In this document: piece by piece, positions 36,287-48,335 of the stretch
Position numbering within the stretch: the first letter of the stretch is position 1
Layout of the letters: the number at the start of each line of letters is the position of its first letter
Made by a program: the position numbers and the translations under genes
Notes under the pieces: model-generated
What the model saw: the letters and a program-made list of their open reading frames with translations, nothing else
Database searches by the model: none
What the model was told of the DNA's origin: nothing
Source of the DNA: Agelaius tricolor
Lineage: Eukaryota; Chordata; Aves; Passeriformes; Icteridae
DNA: 64,000 nt
Direction: 5' to 3'
Assembly: GCA_023055355.1 (NCBI GenBank)
Contig: JALJCS010000006.1
Location: 33,982,501-34,046,500 of the forward strand

Positions 36287-38773
36287 GATGGTACGAAGCA
36301 GAAGCGAGAAAGGAAGAAGACTGTGTCGTTCAGCAGCATGCCCACAGAGAAGAAGATCAGCAGCGCCAGCGACTGCATCAACGCCATGGTGGAAGGCTCC
36401 GAGCTCAAGAAGGTCCGATCCAACTCCAGGGTGTACCACCGCTACTTCCTCCTGGATGCTGATATGCAGTCTCTGCGCTGGGAGCCTTCCAAAAAGGATT
36501 CTGAGAAAGCAAAGATTGATATCAAGTCAATCAAAGAAGTGAGAACAGGAAAAAATACGGATATCTTTCGCAGCAATGGAATATACGACCAGATATCAGA
36601 AGATTGTGCATTTTCAATTATATATGGAGAAAATTATGAGTCGCTAGATCTGGTTGCTAACTCAGCGGACGTTGCAAATATTTGGGTTACTGGCTTAAGA
36701 TACCTGATTTCTTATGGAAAACACACTCTAGATATGTTAGGAACTACTCAAGATAATATGCGGACTTCGTGGCTTTCACAAATGTTCAGTGAATCAGATG
36801 TAGATAATTTGGGACATATACCCCTATGTAATGCTGTACAATTTATAAAAGACTTAAACCCTGGTTTAAAAACTAACAAAATTGAACTAAAATTCAAAGA
36901 GTTACATAGATCCAGGGAAAAAGCTGGTACTGAAGTAACAAAAGAAGAATTTATTGAAGTTTTTCATGAGCTTTGTACCAGACCTGAAATCTATTTCCTG
37001 TTAGTTCAGTTTTCAAGCAATAAAGAATTTCTAGATACCAAGGACCTCATGATGTTTTTGGAAGCAGAGCAGGGTATGGCACAGGTCACAGAAGAAATAA
37101 GCCTTGAAATTATTCAGAAATACGAGCCAGCCAAAGAAGGCCAGGAAAAGGGTTGTCTTTCTATAGATGGGTTTACGAATTACCTTACTTCACCAGACTG
37201 CCACATATTTGATCCAGAGCATAAAAAAGTTTGTCAAGATATGAAACAACCTTTATCTCATTATTTTATTAACTCATCTCATAATACATACTTGATAGAG
37301 GATCAGTTTCGAGGGCCTTCTGACATCACGGGTTACATTCGCGCTCTAAAAATGGGTTGTCGAAGTGTTGAGCTGGACGTATGGGATGGTCCAGATAACG
37401 AGCCCGTGATTTACACTGGGCATACAATGACATCACAAATTGTCTTCCGTAGTGTCATTGACATTATTAACAAGTATGCCTTTTTTGCTTCAGAATACCC
37501 TCTTATTTTGTGCTTAGAAAATCATTGTTCTATTAAGCAGCAGAAAGTGATGGTACAGCACATGAAGAAAATTTTGGGGGACAAACTGCATACGCAGTCT
37601 CCAAACATTGAAGAGTCTTATCTACCATCACCAGAATCACTTAAAGGGAAAATACTAATTAAAGCAAAGAAGCTTTCTGCTAATTGTTCTGGACTAGAGG
37701 GAGATGTTACAGATGAAGACGAAGGAGCAGAAATGTCACAGAGAGTGGCGAAAGAGGGGGTAGAACAGCAAAACTCAATGACAGGGAAACGATTCCAGCT
37801 CTGCAAAGATCTCTCTGAGCTGGTGAGCATATGTAAATCAGTTCAGTTCAAAGAGTTTCAAGTTTCATTTCAGCTCCAGAAGTACTGGGAGGTGTGCTCT
37901 TTTAACGAAGTGCTTGCTAGCAAGTATGCCAACGAAAACCCAGGAGACTTTGTAAATTATAACAAACGTTTTCTCGCGAGGGTTTTCCCCAGTCCTATGA
38001 GGATTGACTCTAGTAATATGAATCCCCAGGACTTTTGGAAATGTGGCTGTCAGATAGTAGCAATGAACTTTCAGACACCTGGCTTAATGATGGACCTTAA
38101 CATTGGTTGGTTTCGACAAAATGGAAACTGTGGCTACGTCCTTCGTCCTGCTATCATGAGAGAAGAAGTTTCCTTCTTTAGTGCGAATACAAAAGACACC
38201 GTGCCTGGAGTTTCACCTCAGCTGCTTCATATTAAAATCATTAGTGGGCAAAACTTCCCTAAACCCAAAGGATCAGGTGCCAAAGGTGATGTTGTGGATC
38301 CTTATGTCTATGTCGAAATACATGGAATCCCTGCTGACTGTGCTGAGCAAAGGACGAAAACTATGCATCAGAACGGGGATAATCCAATTTTTGATGAAAG
38401 CTTTGAATTTCAAATAAATTTACCAGAGCTAGCTATGGTGCGTTTTGTAGTGCTGGATGATGATTACATTTGGGACGAGTTTATTGGGCAGTACACTATT
38501 CCCTTTGAGTGTCTCCAGACTGGTTATCGGCACGTTCCTCTGCAGTCGTTGACTGGTGAAAGTTTAGCTCATGCTTCCTTGTTTGTGCATGTGGCCATTA
38601 CTAATCGAAGGGGTGGTGGGAAACCTCATAAGAGGGGCCTCTCTGTGAGGAAGGGCAAGAAATCAAGGGAATATGCTTCTATGAGAACATTATGGATTAA
38701 AACAATAGATGAAGTATTCAAGAATGCCCTCCAACCTATTCGGGATGCTACGGATTTGAGAGAAAATATGCAG
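36287..38773 (+). CDS. PLCL2: PLCL2 exon 2 (partial gene), inactive phospholipase C-like protein 2
   Basis: This 2487 bp exon (829 codons) is open throughout and has an intron phase of 0 at both ends. I number residues from Asp1 at 36287. It opens with a basic stretch and a KTVSF motif (residues 11-15), the PP1-docking type known in PRIP proteins. Next come a PH domain (about 34-145), an EF-hand-like region (about 150-300), a PLC X box (about 321-465), an acidic linker containing [12 protein letters not shown], a Y box (about 508-625) and a C2 domain (about 640-770). Catalytic positions of PLC-delta read His332, Asn333, Glu362 and Asp364, but the second His is Thr377; Glu411 is kept. The spacing 0/30/32/45/79 matches PLC-delta1 exactly. 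The family does not hydrolyse PIP2. It binds inositol phosphates, PP1 and PP2A, and affects GABA-A receptor traffic and B-cell signalling. The sequence matches PLCL2 far better than PLCL1, for example in SASDCIN and [20 protein letters not shown]. Trp729 is unusual. There is no start codon here because exon 1 lies outside the window. Confidence 0.97.
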
Positions 38774-38779
38774 GTACAG
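38771..38779 (+). promoter_or_regulatory. Splice donor of PLCL2 exon 2
   Basis: CAG|GTACAG. The GT is at 38774-38775. The GTAC core is weaker than the GTAAGT or GTGAGT donors of exons 3 and 4. If it were not used, translation would read 16 codons into the intron before a stop. Confidence 0.88.
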
Positions 38780-41700
38780 TTTTATAATAATTTATTGGTT
38801 CATGTGTGTGCCTTTGTATTATGATGCATATGGAATACCTGCTTTTTAAAGAGTCTTGTATGTTGAACTATTTCAGTCTAATTCTGAACAGTTCTAAGAA
38901 TGGATCATGTCAGAGGAGCATTTTAGGTGAACTCTATGGATGCAACTTTGAATGCACATGCGTATTTTCGTGAATGTGAAGTGGAAATATGACTCCAGAA
39001 CTCAACCCTCATCCTATATTGTTGAAGGAATATTAGAAATACACTAAAAGAGAGTATGGAAATATTTTAGTTTGAAAAAACTAAGTGGAAATGTGGGAAG
39101 AATATACAACAGATAGAAAAGGGAGACTTTAATGCTTATCAGAGACCTTATTTGTATGTCTAAGAATGTTTGGCATAGTTTCACCAAGGTTATGTTTTTC
39201 CTTTAGTCCCAAATAGAAGGCAGTACTTTCAAGAAAGATCCATTTGCTTTCCATGATTCTTCCTAGTTATGTTAGAAACACATGGCATTAGCACTGAGGT
39301 GTTAGAAGGCATCTTCTAGAAGAAGTTGTCCTACTTTGGATGCCATATTAGTAAACACATTGAATTTAGGGAAAAAGTGCAGTCTGATGTGCTTTGTTTT
39401 GTGGAAGCCAAGAGATGCCACTTAAAAATATACTTGGAGATTCCAGGTACATAACTCCTTTTAGAAATGTATTAGAATTGAGTTTTAAAGTTACATTTCA
39501 TTTAATAAAACTTTATTTATTAACTTCTGATGGAATACTAGTATTGATCAACAAAATTAAGAATCATCATTTCAAATGGACTGACCTATCAAATCCTCTT
39601 GGTGTTATACAGTGTTAAAGGAGAAGAGATTATAGGAAACATCTGAGACCTGATTCTGGATTTTAAAGGCACATCAGTGTATATAAATTTCCTTAATGAA
39701 TAATCTTATATTAAAAATATTCTAATAGTAATACAATTTTAAAGCTAATTTTATATGAAATAAGAAATTAGTACCTCATTATGCAGCTCTCCCATTCTAC
39801 TTGGTACATAAATTTGCTTTTTTAAAAGATAATTTAAAAAATATTGGGATGATACTTTGACTCATAAATGTTTCAAATTACAGGCTGCATGTAAAATGAA
39901 CTTTACCTGAAGTTAACCTACTGAAGGCTAGAATTCTGTAGAATGAAGAGTACTGTATTTTAAGATGCTTTTCAAGGAAGAGCTGAGTTGAGGAAGCAGT
40001 GAAATCATAGAATTTTGTTTAGCTACATTAAACTCTTGAATGTGCATGCTGCAGTATATGCACAGTGTAATGATATAATTGAAACCAGACTCTACAGTGG
40101 GGTTTCTTTGAACATGAGATATTAAAAGGTATTTTATGTATTTTATTCAGTCAGTTTGAAAGATGTGCTATCAACTAGATTTATCATTATCTCCAAATGC
40201 TATCAAGAAGATATTTTAAGCACATGAGGGGAGATTAATTTTTCTTAACTTTGCTAACAGATTATATAATGTGCACCATTTAGACTCTGTGAAACTAAGT
40301 TTTTACAGCTAATAAAAGCAAATAAACCACTCCATTAAAATAAGTATCAATTTATGCCAGGAAATGTGAGATTTATTTAATTTTTGTATTACTGAAATTT
40401 TGTTTTATAAATTGTAATGGTTTTTATGACCAATGTATCCTCAGAAGCCAGATTATAAAGGGCAAAGTTGGTGAGTTTCATTTTTTTAATATAAGATGGA
40501 ATAAAAAGAAAGAAGGAAAATGTTTAATAGTTTAATATTAAAAAACAGCAGCAAGTTTAATAGTTTCTCTGAATCTGTATAGGAATTGCCTTTTTTGTTT
40601 CTTTTTGTTCCTATATTACCATGACAAAAGCTGATGTCATAACTTCTTACATATTAATCACTGATAAAAGTATAACATGGGTGATTGGACTGGATGTGAT
40701 GTTACATGTTTAAGTTACTTAACAGTATGAGGAATAGTGTCTGGATATAGAATTGGAGTCCAAAGGCAGGAGTTACTGTAGTTGTACATATTAGTCCTGT
40801 CCTCCTGTCATTAATGAATTGATACAATCCCTGGGTCCTCGTTAACCTCTCTGTAAAATGGTTATTTCTTAATGGCTTATCTCAAGCCAAAAAGCCATGT
40901 ACTTATCTTGAGCAAAATCTGTTTGAATGGATTTCTCAGTGTCTGTCTCTTGAGCTGTGTAATTATTGTGTCATTGAAGTGTACATCAGTTGATAAAAGA
41001 CATTTCTGTTTCCTGGACATTTACTAAAAGTACACTCTAAGTGACTGGGTAGGTGCAATTTCACGTTCACAGAATTTTGCATGAATAAGCTGTGCATACA
41101 TATTTGGAAGTCTGCTTTGGTATTTTGTCTGATAAAGGGAGAGCAAAATATTTCACATTTGATTCCTGTTTGAGTTAAAGTTGGCATTATGTCTTTCTAA
41201 GAGACATGTCCACAAAAGAGTCTTACCATGCCAGCAAGATGGAAAGTGGTTTGGATTAAAGTGACAATTTGTACCAGATACTCTACCTGAGTGCAACATG
41301 AGAGAAAGGAGCACTGAGCACATTTGTAACTTAAATATACCATATTTGCATTTTTATTTCCTACAGGAACACAAACTCCAGATCTGCCATAGATCACCAG
41401 TTCCCAATTGGTACAAAAATCCTAAATTCTATACAGTGCTGACAATATTCCCATCATGGAATGTCAGTGGCTACTTAGAGTCACACTGTATTTCCAATGC
41501 TGTAAACTTTCTTCAAGTTTAAACTTATGGCATTATATTCTACCATACTAGGTATAAAATATGACTAAAAAATTCTTAAGGAAAGGTACAGAATCAGTAT
41601 TTAAGTTAAGGTACCTTAAAAAATTCACTTAAGTGTGGCTCTGTGATAAGAATACTTCAATAATAGAATGCTGGGTTTGTGAATCACACCAAATGGGAGC

Positions 41701-42176
41701 CCACAGATCCACAGCATGTCTAGACTGTAGTTCAGGTATGTTTAAAGTTACAAATGTGCTGAATTCTTCCTTCTGCTTCACTTTGCTTAATTGGGACATT
41801 CAGCATCTAATATTGTTTTCACTTGGTGGCATTTAAAAAATGTCTTGAAAATTTTCAAAATATATTACCACTATGTTTTAGAATCTGTTTATTTCCATAG
41901 TTAATGTTAGCCATGATAGAGAGGAGATATGCTTGTTCTAAATAGATGTTTTTTTCCTGTGGCATGTACTGCATTTCTTGAATTTTAAACATTTTTGTAA
42001 AATGTATGTGTAGTATTGGTTGATTTTGAAAATGCCAGTTCCTCAGGGAAAAGCTGTGGTAATTGTAGCACAACCATTGTAGCTCAAGTATAACAGTGAA
42101 GTATTTTATCCTGAAATAACAAGACTTTAAATTTCATATTTAACTGTAAAGGAAACTCTTTCTTTCCTTTTTGCAG
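38774..42176 (+). other. PLCL2: PLCL2 intron 2 (3403 bp)
   Basis: The intron begins GTACAG after CAG and ends TTTGCAG. The exon 2 frame would run 16 codons into it before a TGA stop at 38822-38824. It is strongly AT-rich. I found no recognisable repeat, RNA gene or additional exon in it. The only local oddity is a 14 bp perfect palindrome with a KpnI-like centre near 41608. Confidence 0.9.
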
Positions 42177-42380
42177 AATGCAGTAGTTTCATTCAAAGAA
42201 TTATGTGGCCTCTCTCCTGTAGCAAATCTTATGCAGTGCATTTTGGCTGTGTCTATGCACTTGGTTGGGCCTGATAATACACCCTTGGTAGTAGTGAATC
42301 TCAATGATCAGTATCCAACTATGGAGCTCCAAGGGATTGTTCCAGAGGTCTTGAAAAAGATTGTAACAGCATATGAAATG
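42177..42380 (+). CDS. PLCL2: PLCL2 exon 3 (68 codons)
   Basis: The exon is bounded by a pyrimidine-rich acceptor ending TTTTTGCAG and the donor ATG|GTGAGT. Its 204 nt are a multiple of three and it enters and leaves in phase 0. It therefore joins exon 2 (ending ENMQ) to [12 protein letters not shown] and runs to [11 protein letters not shown]. The encoded segment follows the C2 domain. In PLCL2 this C-terminal region is predicted to be helical and differs most from the true PLCs. The phrases GPDNTPLVV and [18 protein letters not shown] are PLCL2-type. Skipping this exon would keep the reading frame, although nothing here shows that it happens. Translation past the donor continues for about 40 codons into intron 3 before a stop. 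Confidence 0.96.
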
Positions 42381-42470
42381 GTGAGTAGTTTTTTGTGGTT
42401 GTCTTATATTGTCTGTTTGAAAGACTTTTTAAATGTATATTTAATATACTGTACTATGCTTGTTTTAAAA

Positions 42471-42510
42471 CCTGTGACTTCCTATTTTAACCTGTGACTT
42501 CCTATTTCGT
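42471..42510. repeat. 20 bp tandem duplication
   Basis: CCTGTGACTTCCTATTTTAA is followed by CCTGTGACTTCCTATTTCGT. The first 17 bases are identical, 91 bp downstream of the exon 3 donor. Confidence 0.92.
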
Positions 42511-44955
42511 GCTTCATTACTTGTGCTTGAGTTACTCCCACAAATGTACAGCAATGGTAGTGTTTTCATACAGAGTAAAACATAGAGATTATTGATATAC
42601 TGCATGCAAACACGTGCTGCACACCTCAGAAGGTAAAGTGGTTATTGTCAAGAGGATTTAACATGAAGAAGAGAATGTATTGATTTACCTGTTTTACAGT
42701 AGTTTGAAACTTACTTTGTATCTATAAACCTCTTACTACTTTACATTTTTTGCTTGGGGGACCTTGGTTTATTTTGGCTTTGGCTCAACATCGAATACAA
42801 GAATGTCAGGCACTGCTTTTAGGCACTGTAGTTTTATAAGCACCTTGGCATGTAAAATTCTACACATGCTCTTTTATTTTCCTTTTCTCTATCTTTCTTA
42901 CAGATGTCATTTGATTAGCCATTTTTACACATGTAAGCATCTGTAACGTTAATTTCAGACATTATGTTTCAGTAAATACATAAATTGTGTCTAGAGAGTG
43001 GAAATTAAACATGTTGCAGTAAAAAAAGAAGGAAGAACTGACGCACCAATAAATACTCATTTACATCTGCTTTGCATTAATTTGAAATGTGGAAAAAAGA
43101 TCAAGAAGGGTTTGATTTGAAATGTCCTCCTTACTGCCACTGAAGTGATGTGGCAGAGTTTAATTGATTATTTAATCATTTATTTAATGTTTTCTTTCAT
43201 GTGATGATGATTTTGCAATAATTTTGTGTGCTAAAATGAGAAACCTTATCTGGCAGCATCGGGTCACTTGCCTGAAAAAAAATGGAGAAAAATTAACCAG
43301 TATCCCTGTTTCAGATATATAGCTTGTAAACTACTGCTTTCTAAAGAAAAGGTAGCTTTAGAATTATGCTATACCAAAGTGCAAAAACCACTCATTGACA
43401 ATTAGCAATGAAGGCAGGGTTTGTGTAGTTCAGTGGTGCCATAGATGACACAAAATCGGGCTGCAGTGACAGCAGAGCTACAAGAAGATCGTGCATATCC
43501 TCTTAGTGGGGGCTTACAGGATATCGCTGTAATTAGGATGTAAACAAGCTTGACTGTTGGGATTACAGCTGCAACAAGTAAAGAAGTTCTGTTTTCTTGC
43601 TGGAGATGTCTTTACCTGCAGTTTGTTCTGATGTGGTGTTGCTGCTTGTTAGTGACTGAGGTATTCTAGGTACTTAAAATCATAGTTCTAAATCTGGAAT
43701 ACATTTTTTTAAAATATACTTAGACAAAGGTGACTTGTGACTCCAGAAATCTTTACAATCTAAGTTTGCTTTGCTCTTTGGCTCTCACATATGGTTTTTT
43801 CCCCACACATATTATACTCTATACATGATTTGAATATTTCTGTACTTGAGAAATCTATACTTCACTTATACATGTAAAAGTAATAGAACATTTATTTACT
43901 GGCCAAAAAAGCATTTGTCCATCTTCTTGTCCCTAAAATAGAAATACTCAATTTCAAAGAAAGAGTATGATAGTGCTTCTAGCTCTAAATGGTATTGAAG
44001 ATAAGTAAATTTAAGGTTATTTTAATCAAATATAAGTTAAAATAATAAGACGCATTTAAATTTGTGACATTTGGCTTTTGCTAATACTCTGTTCAGTTTG
44101 ACAAAAGATTTTAGGCAATTAAAATCTGTAGGGTATGCTGGGAAATGAAGTCAGCCATGGGAGACATATTCCTGTGCTCTTATTTCTGAAAGCACATTGT
44201 GAAAGAGTGGGAGACATCTGTATCATCATCCTTTCCTCAAAGAGAGAAGAAGAAATGTGAGTGTTTAGTTCATATATGGTATTTGCTGTAGTGGCAGATG
44301 TTCAGAGTCTGACAGTTTTATGGTTTGGGGGGGTTGTATGATTTTGGTGTGTGTCTATATAATGAGCCCTCAAAAGGACAAATCTTACCTCGTTAGTTTT
44401 GACTTGGGATATTTTTGTCACGATTCATTAGTACGTGGGTGTAAAATTCTGCTTAATGAGAGTTCTTCATGCCAAATTGTGGAAGGGCAGATGTACTGAC
44501 AAAGTAATGATTACCTATTTGTCTTACTTTCTGCTGGCTTAGGTCTCAGTACAGGTTAGAATGATGCATCTCTGTACTTCCAGGGTGTCAGGTACTGTAT
44601 GAAATCATGTGGATAAAAAAATAGAGTTCAATGTTTATGAAACAAACCTGGATTGGTATACCATAAATGCATGCATAGGCTCTCACTACCTTGTGTGCCC
44701 TCTCAATGTGGCATGTGCAATGGCATTCTCAAAGTGTGATTGTTTCAGGTTTATGATTTTTTTTAGCTAATGAAGAGATTCTTGTATGTCAGAAATACTC
44801 TCTTTTCTATAAAACAATAATAAATATAGAAGGCAATATTTAAGATTTTAATTATTCAGAATTTGTTTACACTGGGAGTGCATGAAGAACTCCTTGTTGC
44901 TCTGTCAAGTGGGACAGGATGCCAGACCTGAACAGCAGGACAGTCAGTCCACCTT

Positions 44956-44986
44956 TGGTAATTGGTAATTTGGTAATTTGATAATT
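44956..44986. repeat. TGGTAATT short tandem repeat
   Basis: Three or four copies of TTGGTAATT-like units, the last one changed to TTGATAATT. Confidence 0.85.
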
Positions 44987-47077
44987 GCAAATAAGTGGAA
45001 TACTGCAGGGGCTGATGGAAAGGAAAGAGTATCTTCAGTGTAACATGAGTTTTTTTAAAGAAACGAGGTAAATGATAATAAAATAGTGTGTCAGTAGATA
45101 TTTGGGGGTTTTATCTTTAAACAAATAGCACATAGTTAAATAGCTTTCTTAAATTATCTGCATTCACTTAATGGAGGAGCTGTTAAGTGATCAAGGCTAG
45201 CACTAGTCATGGGTTGAAAAACCGATGTTATAGGAACTGAGGTATCATTTCTGGATAAGAAAAACCAAATATATCTAGGAATTTTTGAGAAAGGCAAAAA
45301 CTGCAGGTGTATTTTTCTTTAACTTCTCCATGCTCCTGAGTATTTTTCACCCTACCATCTTTTATCTGTTTAACAATGTTTTATTTTTCCCTCTTGTTCA
45401 TGAACTTCAGCTTCCTTTATGTGATACTTCAGCATGCACTCTGTTGGTGTCATCACACCCATCACTGATCAGTGCTGCAGACTGAAGCTTGGAGTTAAGG
45501 CAAGTGCCTCTTCCACACCATTGCATGTTTTTAAAAATGTCTTATAACCTTTAAGATAAACAGTAAGTAAACCTTAAAAGTTATACTATGGCAAGAGAAA
45601 AAAAAATAAATTATGTCACCTTCAGTCTGCAGCATTATTCAGTGATGAGTATAAGAGCACTTCAGAGATATCCTAGAGTACCATGCAAATAAAGCCAGAT
45701 ACTGTTGAGAACTTGACTGTCTCTGTTTGCCCTTAGTGGAGGATGAAGGGCCCCATTTGCTGAGGACAGGGTTTTCTGAACTTTGCAAGCAGGCATTTAC
45801 TTCTAAGAGAAAAACTAACAAGGAACAGGCAGATAACTGTACCTGTGTGAAAAATCAGTAGTGCTGCTACAGTAATTAGGATTAGATGTTATTAAATCCT
45901 AATTAGATAATGCTTCTAGTTCAAATTTTTCAGTTTTTGGGGTGGTTTTTAATTTTTTTTTTTTGAGGTGATTTTGTAATTCAGAATGTCTACAGAATGT
46001 GGTATAAGTCTGTATTTTATTTAAATGAAATCAAATAAGGTGAATAGATTTTGTATATATACCCTAGGGAAGGTCATGAAAGCAGGTTGTGTTTATTGGT
46101 GGTGGGAGTTGAGAGATAATGAAAGTGAGAGGTATTAAAAGAGAGCGACACTATTAAATTGGAAAACACCATATCATTGGGGATGAGCAGTGCTGTAGTA
46201 AGCTTAAATCCGGTTACCTTATTTTTGGCTCTTTCCAGCTACTGACTCAATAGAGCAGATTGCAGGTGCAATCATGCAGAAGTTAACTTCATGTTACAGA
46301 GCTGGAAATTTCAGCAATGAGATAAACTAAATAAGATAGGCTATATTTTGAACTTGAACTGGAAAGCAGATAATTTGACACTATATCTGGTAGAGTTACA
46401 GACTGGATTGATACTAATAGGGCTATTAAAAGCCTCTCTGAAAAGGACTGATTGTCAAGGTTTGGTAAAATATTAGTAATCCTCTCAAACTTCAGCTACT
46501 GCTCAAAATTTTAAAAATTCTTCACTTTTAAAACTCATTTTGATATTAATATAGATTAATTGAGCAGAGATTTATTGGGCGTGTTGGATTAACTCCATAA
46601 TTCTGTAGGAAGCCAAGGGTATGTTCATTGCCTCTTTCACAGGGCCTAAGAAAGAGTGATTAGCAGATCTGTTTTGATTTAGATTTAGTTCATAAAAACT
46701 GTATTAGTTTCCTGTTTTTGATGTAGGTCCTTGGTTATGGTTACTGTGCAAATACAGTAAGGAGGATTACAGTTATGCTGTGATTATAGATTTGTATCTT
46801 GAGAAACATGTAGAGCAAAACTTCTATTTCAACTCAGCCTGCTAATGTGTCAGGGTTATTCAGCTGAGAAGCCTTTGTTCCCCAAATTACCCTTTGAGGT
46901 TGCAAACTTCTGGGGCAACCAAAAAAATGCTGGATGCAGTGCTGGTAATTCTCTCCTAAAACTGAGTGAAAATGTTGCTTCAACTTGTGCAAAGGCCTAA
47001 ATATTCAATTTCTGGTTGTGTCAGAGGAGGCTGAGTTCAGTAGCACCAATCTCCTGTAGCAGAACCCAGTCTTTGGA

Positions 47078-47104
47078 TATCACATGATTTTAAATCACGT
47101 GATA
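47078..47104. repeat. Imperfect palindrome with E-box core
   Basis: TATCACATGATTT, T, AAATCACGTGATA: 13 bp arms with one mismatch. The right arm contains CACGTG (47096-47101), the canonical bHLH site. No function is shown. Confidence 0.85.
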
Positions 47105-47929
47105 ACATCTGCTCATCACTTGCATTGTGCACTTGAAGAAAATTCAGATTTTTCCATATAGTACCATTCCTGAGGAATATGTGACTGGCATAGACCATGA
47201 GAGCTGTGTTCTGAGCCCAGTTGGTTCAGAATGTTGTCCTTGAGCCCATGACTTTGAAGTTAAGCTCCATGAGTTTTCCATGTTACAATTTATCTCTTAG
47301 TATTATCTGGCTTATGAAGAAGAGAATTTAATGCTTTGCACAGAAGGTTGAAAAGCTATTATTCCTTGCTTTTATACTTGAGAGCATAACTACATAAAAC
47401 AAAACAAAAAGATAAAAGAAGTAGTCAAAAGAACAGACATCACAGACACTAAAGATACCGCCTGGGGAGTTTGAAGTAAATATGTAGCACTTATCAAAAA
47501 CACTTGGGGAGAACAACATGGAGGAGGTTCTCATGAAAATAAGGCATCTTCCAAATACCTGAAGTCATGTGCAAATGGGGAAGACAGGATCCATATTTAA
47601 CCCTGCCATGGTTAAATAAGAAATAAAAGAGAACTGACAGTGAAGAATTGCTAAAATGATCTTAAAAATAACAGTAACCTCTTTTCTGAAAAAGCAGTAA
47701 CAGAAGTCAGTCAAAGATTATGTAAGTTCACTAGCTGATCAATGTTTAAAAGAAAGCCCCAGCTAAAGAGGCAAAGCCACAACGCTTAATTAGTTTTTGC
47801 ATCTATATACCTGTAGAGATCAAGGTTTCACATGAAACGCTTCTTTATGAAAGACTAATTGCAGAATTCATCTGTAAGTGAAAGGCTGACAGAAGATATT
47901 ACAGAGGAAAGGTAAAAGACTGGGAAAAT

Positions 47930-48335
47930 AATACAGCAGGAAGAGGAGATACTCATTTAAGAGTTCTGAAAGATCTCAAGAGTTGATGTATCGAAACTGC
48001 TAATTGTTGTGTGTATTCTCTCACTTGAGACTGACTATCAAAGTTGTTAGTGTGGTACCAGTGTTTTAAGAGATTTCCAGGGAAGATGATGAAATTACAG
48101 ATCAGACAGGCTGACATCTGTACTGTGAAAATGGGTGGAAACTGTTTTGAAGAAGAAAATTAGAAGAAACATGGAGAAGAAAAATGTGTCATGTTGACGA
48201 AGAGTCAATACAGCTTTTATAAAATGAAGGGCTCATTAATCCCTTGGAGTTCTTTGATGTCAAAAAGCATGTAGACACAGCAGATCAGTCTGGTTAGATT
48301 TTCAAAAGCATTTGACAAAGTTTCCTTTCAAATGC
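47930..48335 (+). mobile_element. Old CR1/L3-type LINE remnant, reverse transcriptase region
   Basis: Parts of the fragment resemble the conserved RT segment of CR1-type LINEs: AATTACAGATCAGACAGGCT (NYRPVSLTS-like region), then GAAACTGTTTTGAAGAAGAA, GAGTCAATACAGC, and at the end TTTTCAAAAGCATTTGACAA (SKAFDKV-like). There are many indels and stops. It looks older than the other CR1 copies in the window. The 5' boundary is uncertain. Confidence 0.65.

Noticed and set aside
36323..36325. Translation start of the large open frame
   Set aside because: The codon is GTG (Val) in the middle of KKTVSF. Upstream codons continue in frame to the splice acceptor, so this is internal exon sequence and not a start.
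36287..38773. PLCL1 (PRIP-1) as the identity of the gene
   Set aside because: Many diagnostic stretches ([42 protein letters not shown] in exon 3) fit PLCL2. PLCL1 has a Gly in the LENHC position and a different PH N-terminus.
38774..38824. Extension of the exon 2 frame past 38773
   Set aside because: Sequence after CAG is a GT donor, homology stops there, and the next expected residues (NAVVSFKEL) are found at 42177.
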